Source of the DNA: an uncultured Lachnospiraceae bacterium
Lineage (GTDB): Bacteria; Bacillota; Clostridia; Lachnospirales; Lachnospiraceae
Reading direction: 5' to 3'
NCBI GenBank assembly: GCA_937920345.1
Contig: CALGVA010000062.1
Location: forward strand, 19,754 to 83,753
Length of the DNA stretch: 64,000 nucleotides
This document shows positions 8,791 through 17,665 of the stretch, piece after piece. Every line of letters begins with the position of its first letter. Within the stretch, counting starts at the first letter, position 1. The notes beneath the pieces were generated by a model that did no database searches, was not told the origin of the DNA, and saw nothing but the letters and a program-made list of their open reading frames with translations. The translations under genes were made by a program, and so were the position numbers.

Positions 8791-8954
8791 CAGCCATGCA
8801 TAAATAATAATTGAAAATCTGTGGGCGTTTACTCACTAAAGATTTTATATTATTATTTGTATAGGGCGGACGCCCATAAATGAATAATTTGCCAGCCAGA
8901 TTTTTCAATATCATTCATAAAACAAACTCTGGCAAATTATAAATTGCATGGCTG
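8791..8954. repeat. Nested inverted repeats between acetylation genes
   Basis: Outer arms CAGCCATGCA (8791-8800) and TGCATGGCTG (8945-8954) enclose inner arms ATAATTTGCCAG (8883-8894) and CTGGCAAATTAT (8929-8940); TGGGCGT/ACGCCCA (8822-8828 and 8869-8875) forms a third pair. The block is AT-rich and noncoding, about 164 bases long. It could be a small MITE-like insertion, a structured intergenic RNA or a processing site between the two genes. No target-site duplication is obvious. Confidence 0.6.
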
Positions 8955-8989
8955 AATACTTTATAGAAAGCAGAAAGGCCCCCGAATAT

Positions 8990-10057
8990 ATGGACACAGA
9001 TCAGAAATTTATCAAATCATTCTGCATACGGACAGCACTTCTTCTGATGGCGATTATTGCCGCGGTGGTGATTTTTGATCCTTTTTATCAGTATCATAAA
9101 CCGCTGCCCGGATTGAAAGCCGTGCTGACTGATAAAGAATATCAGTGTATCGGTACGCTGCGTACTTTTGATTATGATGCGCTAATCGTCGGTTCTTCCG
9201 TCTGTGAGAATTATAACAACGGCTGGTTTGATGCAGGGTTTGACTGTACGGCAATCAAGGCGATCCGTTCCTACGGCGCGACTGCCGACCTGTGTTATCT
9301 GCTGGATAACGCCTACGAAGAACATGATCTGAAATATGTCTTCTACAACATCGATCCTTCCTCCCTGTCGGCAAGTACAGAACCGACTTACGTGTCCACA
9401 GGGTGTCCGATGTATCTGTACGATCAGAACGTGTTAAATGATTATCCGTACCTGCTCAATAAAGATGTATTGATGGAAAAAATTCCTTATATGCTTGCCT
9501 ATTCCCTGATCAGCAATTACGACGAAGGCGATTCCTACAACTGGGCACAGTGGAAATATTTCGGCCGGGATATGGCGATGGGACTATACACCCGTCTTCC
9601 CATCGTTAAAGCTATGCAGCCGGAAACCGCAAACGTCGATGCACTTGCCGGCAATATTGCGCTGCTTACCGCACAGGTGGAAGCGCACCCCGACACGACG
9701 TTCAAGTTCTTCTTCTCCCCCTATTCCATGCTCTGGTGGGATAACGCCTGCCGCAGTGGAGAACGGGACGCAGTCATCTACAATGAGAAACAGGCAGTCA
9801 AGGCGCTTCTGCAGTATGACAATGTGGAAATATACTTTTATCAGGACGATCGTGAAATCATAACGAATCTGGACAACTATATGGATATGATCCACTTCTC
9901 CAAAAACATCAACTACTATGTATATCACAAGCTTGCAAACGGAGAAGAACGGCTGACAGCAGACAATTATGAAGCACGGCTGGATGGCATGTATGAATTG
10001 TCGGAGGAAATTGCCAGCGAACTGATTCTGGAATATTACCCGGCCAAAAAAGAGTAA
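8990..10057 (+). CDS. Membrane-anchored SGNH-like protein, likely MBOAT partner
   Basis: About 355 residues with one N-terminal membrane anchor (CIRTALLLMAIIAAVVIF) and an extracytoplasmic domain. The segment DALIVGSSVCENY near residue 65 resembles the GxS block of SGNH/DltD/AlgX-like acetyltransferases, and a late D-x-x-H (DMIHFS) could supply the rest of a catalytic dyad. By analogy with AlgI-AlgJ/X and PatA-PatB pairs I infer that it transfers the acyl group provided by the MBOAT protein to a polysaccharide. ATG 8990 has AGAAAGG 11 bases upstream; an earlier ATG at 8948 lies in an inverted-repeat arm and lacks a ribosome binding site, so it is less likely. Family assignment is moderate. 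Confidence 0.7.
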   Translation: MDTDQKFIKSFCIRTALLLMAIIAAVVIFDPFYQYHKPLPGLKAVLTDKEYQCIGTLRTFDYDALIVGSSVCENYNNGWFDAGFDCTAIKAIRSYGATADLCYLLDNAYEEHDLKYVFYNIDPSSLSASTEPTYVSTGCPMYLYDQNVLNDYPYLLNKDVLMEKIPYMLAYSLISNYDEGDSYNWAQWKYFGRDMAMGLYTRLPIVKAMQPETANVDALAGNIALLTAQVEAHPDTTFKFFFSPYSMLWWDNACRSGERDAVIYNEKQAVKALLQYDNVEIYFYQDDREIITNLDNYMDMIHFSKNINYYVYHKLANGEERLTADNYEARLDGMYELSEEIASELILEYYPAKKE

Positions 10058-10121
10058 AGACCGGCAGCAGATATGAAAAGTTACTATACCATAAAATAAC
10101 ACGAAAGAGAGGACTGTCGTT

Positions 10122-10874
10122 ATGAAATTTATATCCTGGAATGTCAATGGACTTCGGGCCTGCGTCGGAAAGGGGTTCCTGGATTTTGTGCAGGCACAGG
10201 ACGCGGATATTTTCTGTTTACAGGAGACAAAGCTGCAGGAAGGACAGATAGATCTGGATCTGTCCGGTTATCATCAGTACTGGAATTATGCGGAGAAGAA
10301 GGGGTATTCGGGAACTGCCGTCTTTACGAAAGAAGAACCCTTGTCAGCCGCTTACGGAATCGGTATCGAAGAGCACGATCACGAGGGGCGCGTGATCACA
10401 CTGGAATATCCCGATTATTATTTTATCACCGTGTATACGCCTAACTCCCAGAACGAACTGGCACGACTGGACTATCGTATGAAATGGGAGGATGATTTCT
10501 TATCCTATCTGAAAAAATTGGAGGAAAAGAAGCCTGTCATCTTCTGCGGTGACCTGAATGTAGCGCATAAAGAGATCGACTTAAAGAATCCGAAGACCAA
10601 TCGTAAGAATGCGGGTTTTACGGATGAAGAGCGGGCAAAATTCACGGCTCTGACAGAAGCGGGATTTATCGATACATTCCGGTATTTTTATCCCGATCTG
10701 GAGGGCGCTTACTCATGGTGGTCCTATCGTTTCAGCGCCAGAGCCAAGAATGCAGGCTGGCGTATCGACTATTTTCTCGTATCGGAATGTCTGGGCAGCC
10801 GGCTGCAGGACGCACTGATCTATAAAGATGTGATGGGTTCGGACCACTGCCCGGTGGGACTGATTATGCAGTAG
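10122..10874 (+). CDS. exoA: Exodeoxyribonuclease III
   Basis: AP endonuclease and 3'-5' exonuclease of base-excision repair, 250 residues, the usual length for ExoA/XthA. All core motifs of the EEP fold are present: MKFISWNVNGLR at the N terminus, LQETK (metal-binding Glu near residue 36), GDLNVAHKEIDL (about 141-152), WWSYRF and the terminal SDHCPVG with its catalytic His. A GAGAGGA ribosome binding site precedes the ATG. It is monocistronic between the acetylation genes and a stem-loop at 10898-10934. Confidence 0.96.
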   Translation: MKFISWNVNGLRACVGKGFLDFVQAQDADIFCLQETKLQEGQIDLDLSGYHQYWNYAEKKGYSGTAVFTKEEPLSAAYGIGIEEHDHEGRVITLEYPDYYFITVYTPNSQNELARLDYRMKWEDDFLSYLKKLEEKKPVIFCGDLNVAHKEIDLKNPKTNRKNAGFTDEERAKFTALTEAGFIDTFRYFYPDLEGAYSWWSYRFSARAKNAGWRIDYFLVSECLGSRLQDALIYKDVMGSDHCPVGLIMQ

Positions 10875-10897
10875 AATCTATTTAAGCTTAGCAAAAC

Positions 10898-10934
10898 AGG
10901 GGTATATCAGAGCAGTGCATACTGATATACCCCT
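10898..10934. terminator. Stem-loop between convergent genes
   Basis: A perfect 13-bp stem (AGGGGTATATCAG at 10898-10910 with CTGATATACCCCT at 10922-10934) and an 11-base loop lie between exoA and the convergent XRE gene. The T-tract is poor, so it may terminate weakly in both directions or protect 3' ends. Confidence 0.6.
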
Positions 10935-10974
10935 ATTCTCATAATGATTTGTCGATATCCCATAATATATGTTC

Positions 10975-11880
10975 TTATAAAACAGCCTTGCGTTTCCTGT
11001 TCAGCATGTACACCTGGCTGGCCAGCAGCCATAGATATGCCAGCTTCCCTGTTATTCTGATGAGATATAATACCTGATTCAACATACTGTCCGCTACGTT
11101 GGCAATATCCTTCTGATTCCCATCATAGTGAGCCAGGCTCGTATAATTTCCTATGTCAGCCAGAAAGATAACCGCCAGAATGCACACGACTGCATAGGCA
11201 TATTTTACATCCACAGATTTATCGGCATAAAAGAATCCGAATAAGACAAACGGCACAATACAATAAAATACAAACCGGAATACCGTTCCTCCTGTCAATG
11301 TCCCGTTACCGCGCAGTAACATTGGCAATATATCAATCGCTGCCACGACCATTGTCGCAGCCTCCACAAAAAAAGGAACACTCATGATCCAGCCGATCTG
11401 ACGCGGTGAAAGTTCATTCCGGACAGAATAGTACAGTCCCGCCCCCATTACCGGCAGTTTGATAAAAGTCCCTCCAATCATCACAGCAAAATATATCTTT
11501 ATATACACATCATCTCCGCCGTATATGCTGTCAGCCGCATACGGAAAATATACTCCTATATCGTACAGGCACATTACCAGATAAGACATACATACTGCAG
11601 CATATAACGCCGTCTGAATAAGCAGCGACACCGGCGCCGTTATAACAGGCTCTCTTTGAATATTCCGAATATATTTTTCACCGGATACCAGTTCGTCCAG
11701 CGATATTTCAAGTTCCTCTGCGATACGTTTTGCCGTAATCAGATCAGGATAACGCGCCCCGCATTCCCAGCGCGACACCGCCTGCCTCGTAACATAGAGC
11801 TTATCCGCCAGCGTCTGCTGTGTCATCCCTTTTTCTTCTCTGCATGCCTTTAGCTTCTCTCCGAATTCAATCTGCATCAT
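10975..11880 (-). CDS. XRE-family regulator with C-terminal membrane domain
   Basis: 301 residues. Residues about 6-60 form a Cro/C1-type helix-turn-helix (EKGMTQQTLADKLYVTRQAV...), followed by a short linker (SLDELVSGEKYIRN) and a hydrophobic region with roughly six to seven membrane helices. This HTH-plus-membrane layout is common in Firmicutes, where the membrane part is thought to sense envelope signals, but its target is unknown. GAGAGGA precedes two tandem ATG codons at 11880. It stands alone, convergent with exoA. Confidence 0.85.
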   Translation of the reverse strand: MMQIEFGEKLKACREEKGMTQQTLADKLYVTRQAVSRWECGARYPDLITAKRIAEELEISLDELVSGEKYIRNIQREPVITAPVSLLIQTALYAAVCMSYLVMCLYDIGVYFPYAADSIYGGDDVYIKIYFAVMIGGTFIKLPVMGAGLYYSVRNELSPRQIGWIMSVPFFVEAATMVVAAIDILPMLLRGNGTLTGGTVFRFVFYCIVPFVLFGFFYADKSVDVKYAYAVVCILAVIFLADIGNYTSLAHYDGNQKDIANVADSMLNQVLYLIRITGKLAYLWLLASQVYMLNRKRKAVL

Positions 11881-12002
11881 AATCCCGTCCTCTCTGTGTG
11901 GCAGTTAACTATGACCTTATTGTATCCAGCTGTCTGAATCATGGAAAGAAACACCCGCATAATCCCGGGGAAACAGATTGGTGACACGGGAAAATCAACC
12001 AT

Positions 12003-12683
12003 TTACAGGAAGTCCACCGACGTGACTTTGTCTGACTTTGTAAGAATATCATAGATTTCCGTGCGTTCCGTAACATTTTTCACGTAGAGAACCATATGTA
12101 CGGATATGCCTTCTCCGGCAATACCAGGCTCGCTCATATCCATGGAATCCACCATGATTCCGGCATCTTTCAGGTCATGTATGACCATATGCAGATCCCG
12201 GCTCTTCTCCAGATCAATAAACACATTACAATAACGGGAATGTCTGGTCGCAAACCGCTCCACATAGGGAAGCACATGCAGAGAAAAGAGCATGACTGCC
12301 GTAATCAGGACGCCGCCCTCTATAAACCCGATTCCGACAGCTAACCCGATACACGCACTCGCCCAGAGTGTAGCCGCCGTAGTAAGGCCCCTGACACGAT
12401 GTTTGGATATGATGATCGTACCGACGCCGATAAATCCCACTCCGCTGATCACCTGCGCAGCCAACCGGTTCATATTCGCCAGTCCGGGAAAATGAATCTG
12501 AATATACTGCTCTGTCAGCATGACGAGCGTCGCTCCGAGGCAGACTACAGTGATTGTCTTCGTACCCGCACCGCGATGCTTCATACCGCGGTCAAGACCG
12601 ACGACTCCGCCTAATGCAGCCGCCACAATAACCCGTATCAATATATTCTGTATATTCCATGCTGCATAACTTCCCTCAATCAT
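12003..12683 (-). CDS. MgtC/SapB-family membrane protein
   Basis: About 226 residues with four to five N-terminal membrane helices and a C-terminal soluble ACT-like domain. The MgtC signature is clear: LGGVVGLDRGMKHRGAG and later GVGFIGVGTI...VRGLTTAATLWASA. Family members affect magnesium homeostasis or ATP synthase activity and survival under stress; which applies here is not known. ATG 12683 (MIEGSYAAWN) is chosen because AGGAGAG stands 7 bases upstream; an in-frame GTG at 12707 lacks such a site. No linked magnesium transporter or leader element was seen. Confidence 0.9.
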   Translation of the reverse strand: MIEGSYAAWNIQNILIRVIVAAALGGVVGLDRGMKHRGAGTKTITVVCLGATLVMLTEQYIQIHFPGLANMNRLAAQVISGVGFIGVGTIIISKHRVRGLTTAATLWASACIGLAVGIGFIEGGVLITAVMLFSLHVLPYVERFATRHSRYCNVFIDLEKSRDLHMVIHDLKDAGIMVDSMDMSEPGIAGEGISVHMVLYVKNVTERTEIYDILTKSDKVTSVDFL

Positions 12684-12761
12684 ATGTGTTCTCTCTCCTG
12701 TTTTCACAGATAATGTATCCTGATCACAAGCCGCATGTTCCCCGGTGTATCATCACCTGCA

Positions 12762-13361
12762 TTATTCGGGATAATCCACAATATAATACTCATAGGCATT
12801 CACGATCGTTGTCTTTGCATATGTGTCCGTCCGTTTAAACCCTCTGCCGTAATTGGCATGTACGTGTCCGTGGAAAAAAAACTTCGGTTCGTATTTCTCC
12901 ATCAGCGTTCGAAAAACGCCAAACCCCTTATGCGGCAGATCCTCCAGATCATTGATCTGATAAGCGGGCGCATGTGTTACAAGAATATCAAAGCCTTTAT
13001 GTCTCCACAGCTTAAATCTTAACTTCCGGACCCGGCTTCTCATTTGTCGTTCCGAGTACTGATTGCCTGCCTTTGGTATATATTCCATGGAACCGCCCAG
13101 ACCCATGATGCGGATTCCTTCATGTACATAGATATCATCCTCAATACAGATACATCCTTCCGGCGGTGTATCCTCATATTTACCGTCATGATTGCCTCTG
13201 ACATAGAGCAGCGGTACATTGCAGAGCGTGACAAAAAATGACAGATACGACGGTGACAGATCCCCGCACGAGATAATGAGATCGATATCCTTCAACTTGT
13301 CCGGTTCATAAAAATCATATAAATACTTGGATTTCTGATCAGCGAGCACTAAAATCTTCAT
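12762..13361 (-). CDS. Calcineurin-like metallophosphoesterase
   Basis: 199-residue soluble phosphoesterase. Metal-ligand motifs are visible in order: SCGDLSPSYL (about 31-40), RGNHDG (about 55-60), VTHAP (about 128-132) and FHGHVHANYG (about 161-170). The first family motif, normally D-x-H, appears here as ADQKS, lacking the histidine. Some phosphodiesterase subgroups have such a substitution, so activity is still plausible. Its ATG overlaps the end of the upstream ParB-like/BMP gene by four bases, so the two are almost certainly co-translated and may work on the same small molecule. The substrate is unknown; a nucleotide is suggested by the partner domain. Confidence 0.88.
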   Translation of the reverse strand: MKILVLADQKSKYLYDFYEPDKLKDIDLIISCGDLSPSYLSFFVTLCNVPLLYVRGNHDGKYEDTPPEGCICIEDDIYVHEGIRIMGLGGSMEYIPKAGNQYSERQMRSRVRKLRFKLWRHKGFDILVTHAPAYQINDLEDLPHKGFGVFRTLMEKYEPKFFFHGHVHANYGRGFKRTDTYAKTTIVNAYEYYIVDYPE

Positions 13362-15337
13362 CCCTGTCCTCCGTTCCCGTCTGATCTGTCAGCACCCTTA
13401 TCTGCACCTTTATCCGTACCGGATTCATCTACCTTGATACCCTGAAACTTTACAAGCGTCCTGGCGTCTTCCGTAAGTTCATCCAATTCCGGAATTCTTC
13501 CGACTACATTTTCCGCCAGCCAATCCATGCTGATAATCTCATCCGGTTCCAGACTCTTGCCCTTCTCACATTGCACAATACCTCCCTGAGAATAGATCGG
13601 TCCGTCAAACGGATGAAAAGCGCCTGCCCGTATTGAATTTTTCAGAAATTCTATCAATCTGCTGGTTCCGTGAGGCATAGACTTGGAACAGATGACGTCT
13701 ATCACATCCGCGGACATACCCCACCAGTAATTGACCGCCTTCTTTCCCTTCTGTGCATCTGCTTCCGTACTGCCGCCGCTGAAAATATTCCGGATAATCT
13801 GTTCATAGAACTTGCCCCAGTCCCAGATCGGTGTCGCAATATTTTCAAGGGTTCCGTCTTCATTTTTCACATAAAGACCATATTCTCTGGACGCACTCTC
13901 CGGTGTAATCATATCATTGTCGGAGACAAAGAGAATGCCGTCCTGCTTCAGCCTTTCTCTGGCATCCATTCCCTTGATCTTCGTCCATTCCAGATGTATC
14001 TGCACATACGGATTGATCATTTTAGCCCCCAGCGCATATGCATTGATATTGGCCAGTGTCCCGTAGATCGGATAATCCGCCACATATCCCAGTCTGTCGG
14101 TTCTGGATAGTGCCGCCGCAATCGCTCCCATCAGGAACTTTGACTCATACATTCTCGCATAATAAGTACAGATAGAAGAATAAGACATTTTGATAGAACA
14201 ATTATATATTTTTACTTTCGGATGATGTACCGCGCAGCGAACACTCTGATTTATCATCTGGGTTGCCGTCGTAAATATCAATTCACAGCCTGACGCAATC
14301 GCCTGCTCAATCGCCGCTTCCACCTCATCCTCCGTGTCAGCCTTATCAAAAGCCATCGTTTTTATCTTACCTTCAAACACCTGCTCCAGATACAATCTGC
14401 CCAGCTCATGTGCATATGCCCAGCTGGAAGTCTCCGGTGTCTTCATATAAATAAATGCTATTTTCAAAGTGTCCGGTACCCCTGTCGGAAGCAGTTTATT
14501 CAAAAGAGAGGACTTTACATGCTCCGGGTCCTGTATCAGTTCCACCTGACTGCCCTGATCGGCAAGCGTGATCTCCGTCCACATTTTCTGGAGAGAACGG
14601 CTTATTTCCTGCTCCGTCTGGTCTATCACTTTATCATACCCGAATATTTCCACATAAATCAGAAAAGCATCGGAAACATTGATATCCAGTTTGTTGCCAT
14701 GTGCCTTATTGTATGCAAGTTCGAAGTTATAGCAGGCAAAATGCAGATTCATTCTGTCGTCATCGCTCCAGACCTCATCCTCCTTTTTACCCATCAGTTT
14801 AATGAGCTTCTTATAACTTCCTTCTTTGGAAAAGCAGACATCGTAACTGTGCGATACTTCATAAAAATCCAGAAATTCATAATAGACACGATTTTCCTGA
14901 TCATCCGACTTCTTGGGAACCAGACGGGTGACACTCGCAGGAAGACTGTATGTTTTCAGATACTTCATAACGCTGACGCGCTTATTTCCCTCCTGCACAT
15001 AGAACTGATTCATAAATTCATAGGCCATAATCGGATCATTAATTCCGTCTTCCACCTGATGATTATACAGTGATGACCATTTCAGCCCGAATTCCGAGTT
15101 CTCGGGAAGAAGCGGCATGAAATTGTTGGCAAACGCATTAGACCGTCCCACCGTCTTGGTTCCCACGATCTTGGATAACGGAATATCCATAATTCCTAAA
15201 TTCTCAATTGACGCAACTTCAGTATAAGATATCATTTCATCCAGTACCGGAAGATAGGGATATTCCCCCTTGCTGAGTGCAGACCGGTAACTGCGCCGTC
15301 CTTGTTTCAATGCTGTAATATAATCATTCGCTGCCAT
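13358..15337 (-). CDS. Cytoplasmic ParB-like / BMP ligand-binding fusion
   Basis: 659 residues with an unusual architecture. Residues about 290-590 match the BMP/PnrA (Med) type periplasmic-binding fold known from nucleoside-binding lipoproteins (LKIAFIYMKTPETSSWAYAHE, the IFTTATQMINQSV block, DRLGYVADYPIYG, NYWWGMSADVID). There is no signal peptide or lipobox, so it should stay in the cytoplasm. Residues about 45-145 resemble a ParB/sulfiredoxin-like domain (IPLSKIVGTKT... then FYVQEGNKRVSVMKYL, like the ParB G-x-x-R motif). The tail after residue 640 is a low-complexity GTDKGADKGAD run. ATG 15337 has AGGAGG at 8 bases; ATG 15343 is too near that site. It shares a four-base overlap with the metallophosphoesterase downstream. 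I infer a nucleoside- or nucleotide-sensing role; neither function nor the ParB assignment is proven. Confidence 0.75.
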   Translation of the reverse strand: MAANDYITALKQGRRSYRSALSKGEYPYLPVLDEMISYTEVASIENLGIMDIPLSKIVGTKTVGRSNAFANNFMPLLPENSEFGLKWSSLYNHQVEDGINDPIMAYEFMNQFYVQEGNKRVSVMKYLKTYSLPASVTRLVPKKSDDQENRVYYEFLDFYEVSHSYDVCFSKEGSYKKLIKLMGKKEDEVWSDDDRMNLHFACYNFELAYNKAHGNKLDINVSDAFLIYVEIFGYDKVIDQTEQEISRSLQKMWTEITLADQGSQVELIQDPEHVKSSLLNKLLPTGVPDTLKIAFIYMKTPETSSWAYAHELGRLYLEQVFEGKIKTMAFDKADTEDEVEAAIEQAIASGCELIFTTATQMINQSVRCAVHHPKVKIYNCSIKMSYSSICTYYARMYESKFLMGAIAAALSRTDRLGYVADYPIYGTLANINAYALGAKMINPYVQIHLEWTKIKGMDARERLKQDGILFVSDNDMITPESASREYGLYVKNEDGTLENIATPIWDWGKFYEQIIRNIFSGGSTEADAQKGKKAVNYWWGMSADVIDVICSKSMPHGTSRLIEFLKNSIRAGAFHPFDGPIYSQGGIVQCEKGKSLEPDEIISMDWLAENVVGRIPELDELTEDARTLVKFQGIKVDESGTDKGADKGADRSDGNGGQG

Positions 15338-15460
15338 AAACATGTCCTCCTTATGCCGTGTGCGTCAGTACCTTCGATGCTATAGAATATTGCATCCTTA
15401 TCTTATCATTTCAAGTATCAATTGAAAAGGTTATCTTACATTTGCTCTAATCATAAGTTT

Positions 15461-15490
15461 AAAAATGCCCCGCCGTCTCCGGCAGGGCAT
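15461..15490 (-). terminator. Rho-independent terminator of DUF1266 lipoprotein gene
   Basis: On the minus strand a GC-rich hairpin (ATGCCCTGCCGG...GGCGGGGCAT) is followed by TTTTTAAA. It lies 37 bases past the stop of the lipoprotein gene. Confidence 0.85.
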
Positions 15491-15527
15491 CCTCTCTTAC
15501 TTATCATCCTTAATAAACATGGATACC

Positions 15528-16733
15528 TTACCATGTCTTCTCAAATGTCATTCCCCAATCCAACTGGAACGGACTGTCGGAAGACGCTTTGATTTCTTCG
15601 TAGAGCGCACGCCGCTCATCACTGCTCTCCTCCGCCCAGTATTCATATCCTAAGAAATAACTTTCCATAAAATCATCCCACGAATCGAAGGTGCTCTGAA
15701 TAACCACCGCAGTCTCCATGGACTGGTCCAGAGCCTCCTCCTCCGTATAATAACCGGCAAGATAATAATATCCCAGAAGTGACATTGCACGGCTGTAATC
15801 CCATCCTGCCGCAGCGTCTGAACCGTACTGCTCATAAAAGGCAAACCAGTCTGCGTAATTTTGCGCTTCCTCATCACTTACCTCAAAATTCTCAAGAATC
15901 CAGTCAGCTCTTTCTGCTTCGGAAACTTCCGCAAGCCCGGCTTCTGCCAGTGTATCCAAATCTTCCGCAAAAGAGACGCGGTGTCCTTCCTCCAGAATCC
16001 AGTCCATTGTCTCCTCTGCTGTTTCACGGTCCGTAACATCCCACCACTCGCTCAAAAGGCTTTGAACCATACTTTTACTGTTATCATCTGCAGGCGCCCC
16101 GCCGAACAAAGTATAATCCCAACGGTTTGCGGCTGTCAGAACCGCGCATGTGTTATTAAACCACTGGATCGTATCTGTGCTTTCTGCAGCTGCTGTCTCT
16201 TCTACTTCCGGAGCCGACTCTTTAAATGAAGCACATACATTATTAAAATATTCTTCATCCGCCGCATTCATTTTAACGGCTACATACAGGATACTGTAAT
16301 ATGCATACTCTGTCTCGCCATAGAGAATGCGCCCTTCTCCGGTGATGTTTTCAACTGTTACGCTGCAGCGATAAGTCTCCGCCACATCCATACCCGGAAC
16401 GGACGGATTATCTATCGATGTCATTTCTGACATCGGATAAAATGCATTGATCATGTCTTTCCAGTCATCCATGTCAGCAATATTTGTACCATAAATGTTT
16501 TTCGCCATCTGCATAACCATGACCGCATCAGAACCGTTTTCGCTGACTCCCGCGATCCAGCCTTCAGCCCCGCTTCCCATATCCTCCTGTTCCCACTTCT
16601 CATTGAATTGAATACTTACGGTTCCATCCTCAGAAGTAAATTCTTTCATAACCACTTCTGTGTTACCACACCCTGCAAGCACCAATGTGAGCATTACTAC
16701 TGCTGCCATTACACTTTTCATTACCCGTTTCAT
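15528..16733 (-). CDS. Lipoprotein with DUF1266-like C-terminal domain
   Basis: About 401 residues. ATG 16733 (MKRVMKSVMAAVVML) has AGAGG 7 bases upstream and gives a lipoprotein signal with lipobox LAGC. The first 170 residues form a PsbP/DUF1795-like or similar domain (EFTSEDGTVSIQFNEKWE...), inferred only from the pattern. The C-terminal 190 residues resemble DUF1266: DYSRAMSLLGYYYLAGYYT, EEALDQ and SWDDFMESYFLGYEYW are the conserved blocks. Very acidic and Trp/Tyr rich. Surface exposed by prediction; function unknown. It is monocistronic with its own terminator. Confidence 0.75.
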   Translation of the reverse strand: MKRVMKSVMAAVVMLTLVLAGCGNTEVVMKEFTSEDGTVSIQFNEKWEQEDMGSGAEGWIAGVSENGSDAVMVMQMAKNIYGTNIADMDDWKDMINAFYPMSEMTSIDNPSVPGMDVAETYRCSVTVENITGEGRILYGETEYAYYSILYVAVKMNAADEEYFNNVCASFKESAPEVEETAAAESTDTIQWFNNTCAVLTAANRWDYTLFGGAPADDNSKSMVQSLLSEWWDVTDRETAEETMDWILEEGHRVSFAEDLDTLAEAGLAEVSEAERADWILENFEVSDEEAQNYADWFAFYEQYGSDAAAGWDYSRAMSLLGYYYLAGYYTEEEALDQSMETAVVIQSTFDSWDDFMESYFLGYEYWAEESSDERRALYEEIKASSDSPFQLDWGMTFEKTW

Positions 16734-16786
16734 AAACACACCTCTTCCTTTCTCCTGTAAAACTCTGTCTGTACTTTACGAAAGTC

Positions 16787-16873
16787 CTATTTTTTGATCA
16801 CCATATTCTGCAAGGCATATTCCAGACAGATCTGCATGATTTCATTGCGGGTTCTTCCGGTCTCTTTATTTGA
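16787..16873 (-). pseudogene. Possible remnant of a ribbon-helix-helix protein
   Basis: A 28-codon stretch ending at 16787 (KETGRTRNEIMQICLEYAL) resembles the C-terminal half of small CopG/Arc-like DNA-binding proteins (K-x-T-G-R-x-R-N-E-I). The matching N-terminal strand is missing; upstream the frame encodes unrelated hydrophobic residues. It is best read as a decayed fragment. The rest of 16734-17040 is AT-rich spacer before the TetR gene with no other gene seen. Confidence 0.35.
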
Positions 16874-17040
16874 GAATACTACTATAATACAATTGTATTC
16901 TTTCGTCAAACAAAAATAATTGATCCTGCGATATATAACCTTTAAAATAATAAGGGAGAAAATATATAAAAGGCTTCTCAAAAACGGTCAACGAGGATAT
17001 TATGAGTAATAACCGCTGCGGACAGGAGAAATAAACCTTT

Positions 17041-17649
17041 ATGAATACCAAATTTTTTGCACTGCCTCAGGCAAAACAGGAAGCGATTATTAACGCCGGC
17101 TTTCGTGTCTTTTCACAAAATTGTTATAAAAAGAGTCCCATGAGTGAGATTGCGGCGGCGGCCGGAATCAGCAAAGCGCTGCTTTTTCATTATTTTCATA
17201 ATAAAAGAGAGCTCTACCTCTTTCTCTGGAATCAGTGCATGAAAATCACCTCCGAAGCGCTTACCGCAAATCTTTCCTTTAACCCGGAAGATTTGTTTGA
17301 TATGATGCTCAAAGGACTAAAAGTCAAAGCCGACATTATGCGGCAATATCCCGATCTGGGCGCTTTTGTCATCAAATCATACTATGAGAAGGACCCTGAC
17401 GTATGCGAGGACGTGCAGAAACTGGTAGAAAAATATACTGATTTTAAAGCAAGTCCCATTCTGGCGGCCTTAAATCCTGACCGGTTTATTCCGGGACTCG
17501 ATCTGCAGATGATGTATCGGACGATGTACTGGACATCGGAGGGCTATCTCTGGGACAAAGTCCAGACAGGCAGCTTAGACGCCGATACGATGGAAGAAGA
17601 TTTTATCAGGATTATTGATTTCTGGAAGAGCGCCTACACAAACCACTGA
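17041..17649 (+). CDS. TetR-family regulator
   Basis: 202 residues. The N-terminal helix-turn-helix is typical: QEAIINAGFRVFSQNCYKK, then MSEIAAAAGISKALLFHYF and NKRELYLFLW. The C-terminal ligand domain is not assignable. AGGAGAA stands 12 bases before the ATG. The gene lies 16 bases upstream of an ABC ATPase and its permease in the same direction, so it probably controls this exporter operon by autorepression. Confidence 0.9.
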   Translation: MNTKFFALPQAKQEAIINAGFRVFSQNCYKKSPMSEIAAAAGISKALLFHYFHNKRELYLFLWNQCMKITSEALTANLSFNPEDLFDMMLKGLKVKADIMRQYPDLGAFVIKSYYEKDPDVCEDVQKLVEKYTDFKASPILAALNPDRFIPGLDLQMMYRTMYWTSEGYLWDKVQTGSLDADTMEEDFIRIIDFWKSAYTNH

Positions 17650-17665
17650 AAAAAGGGGGCATCCT

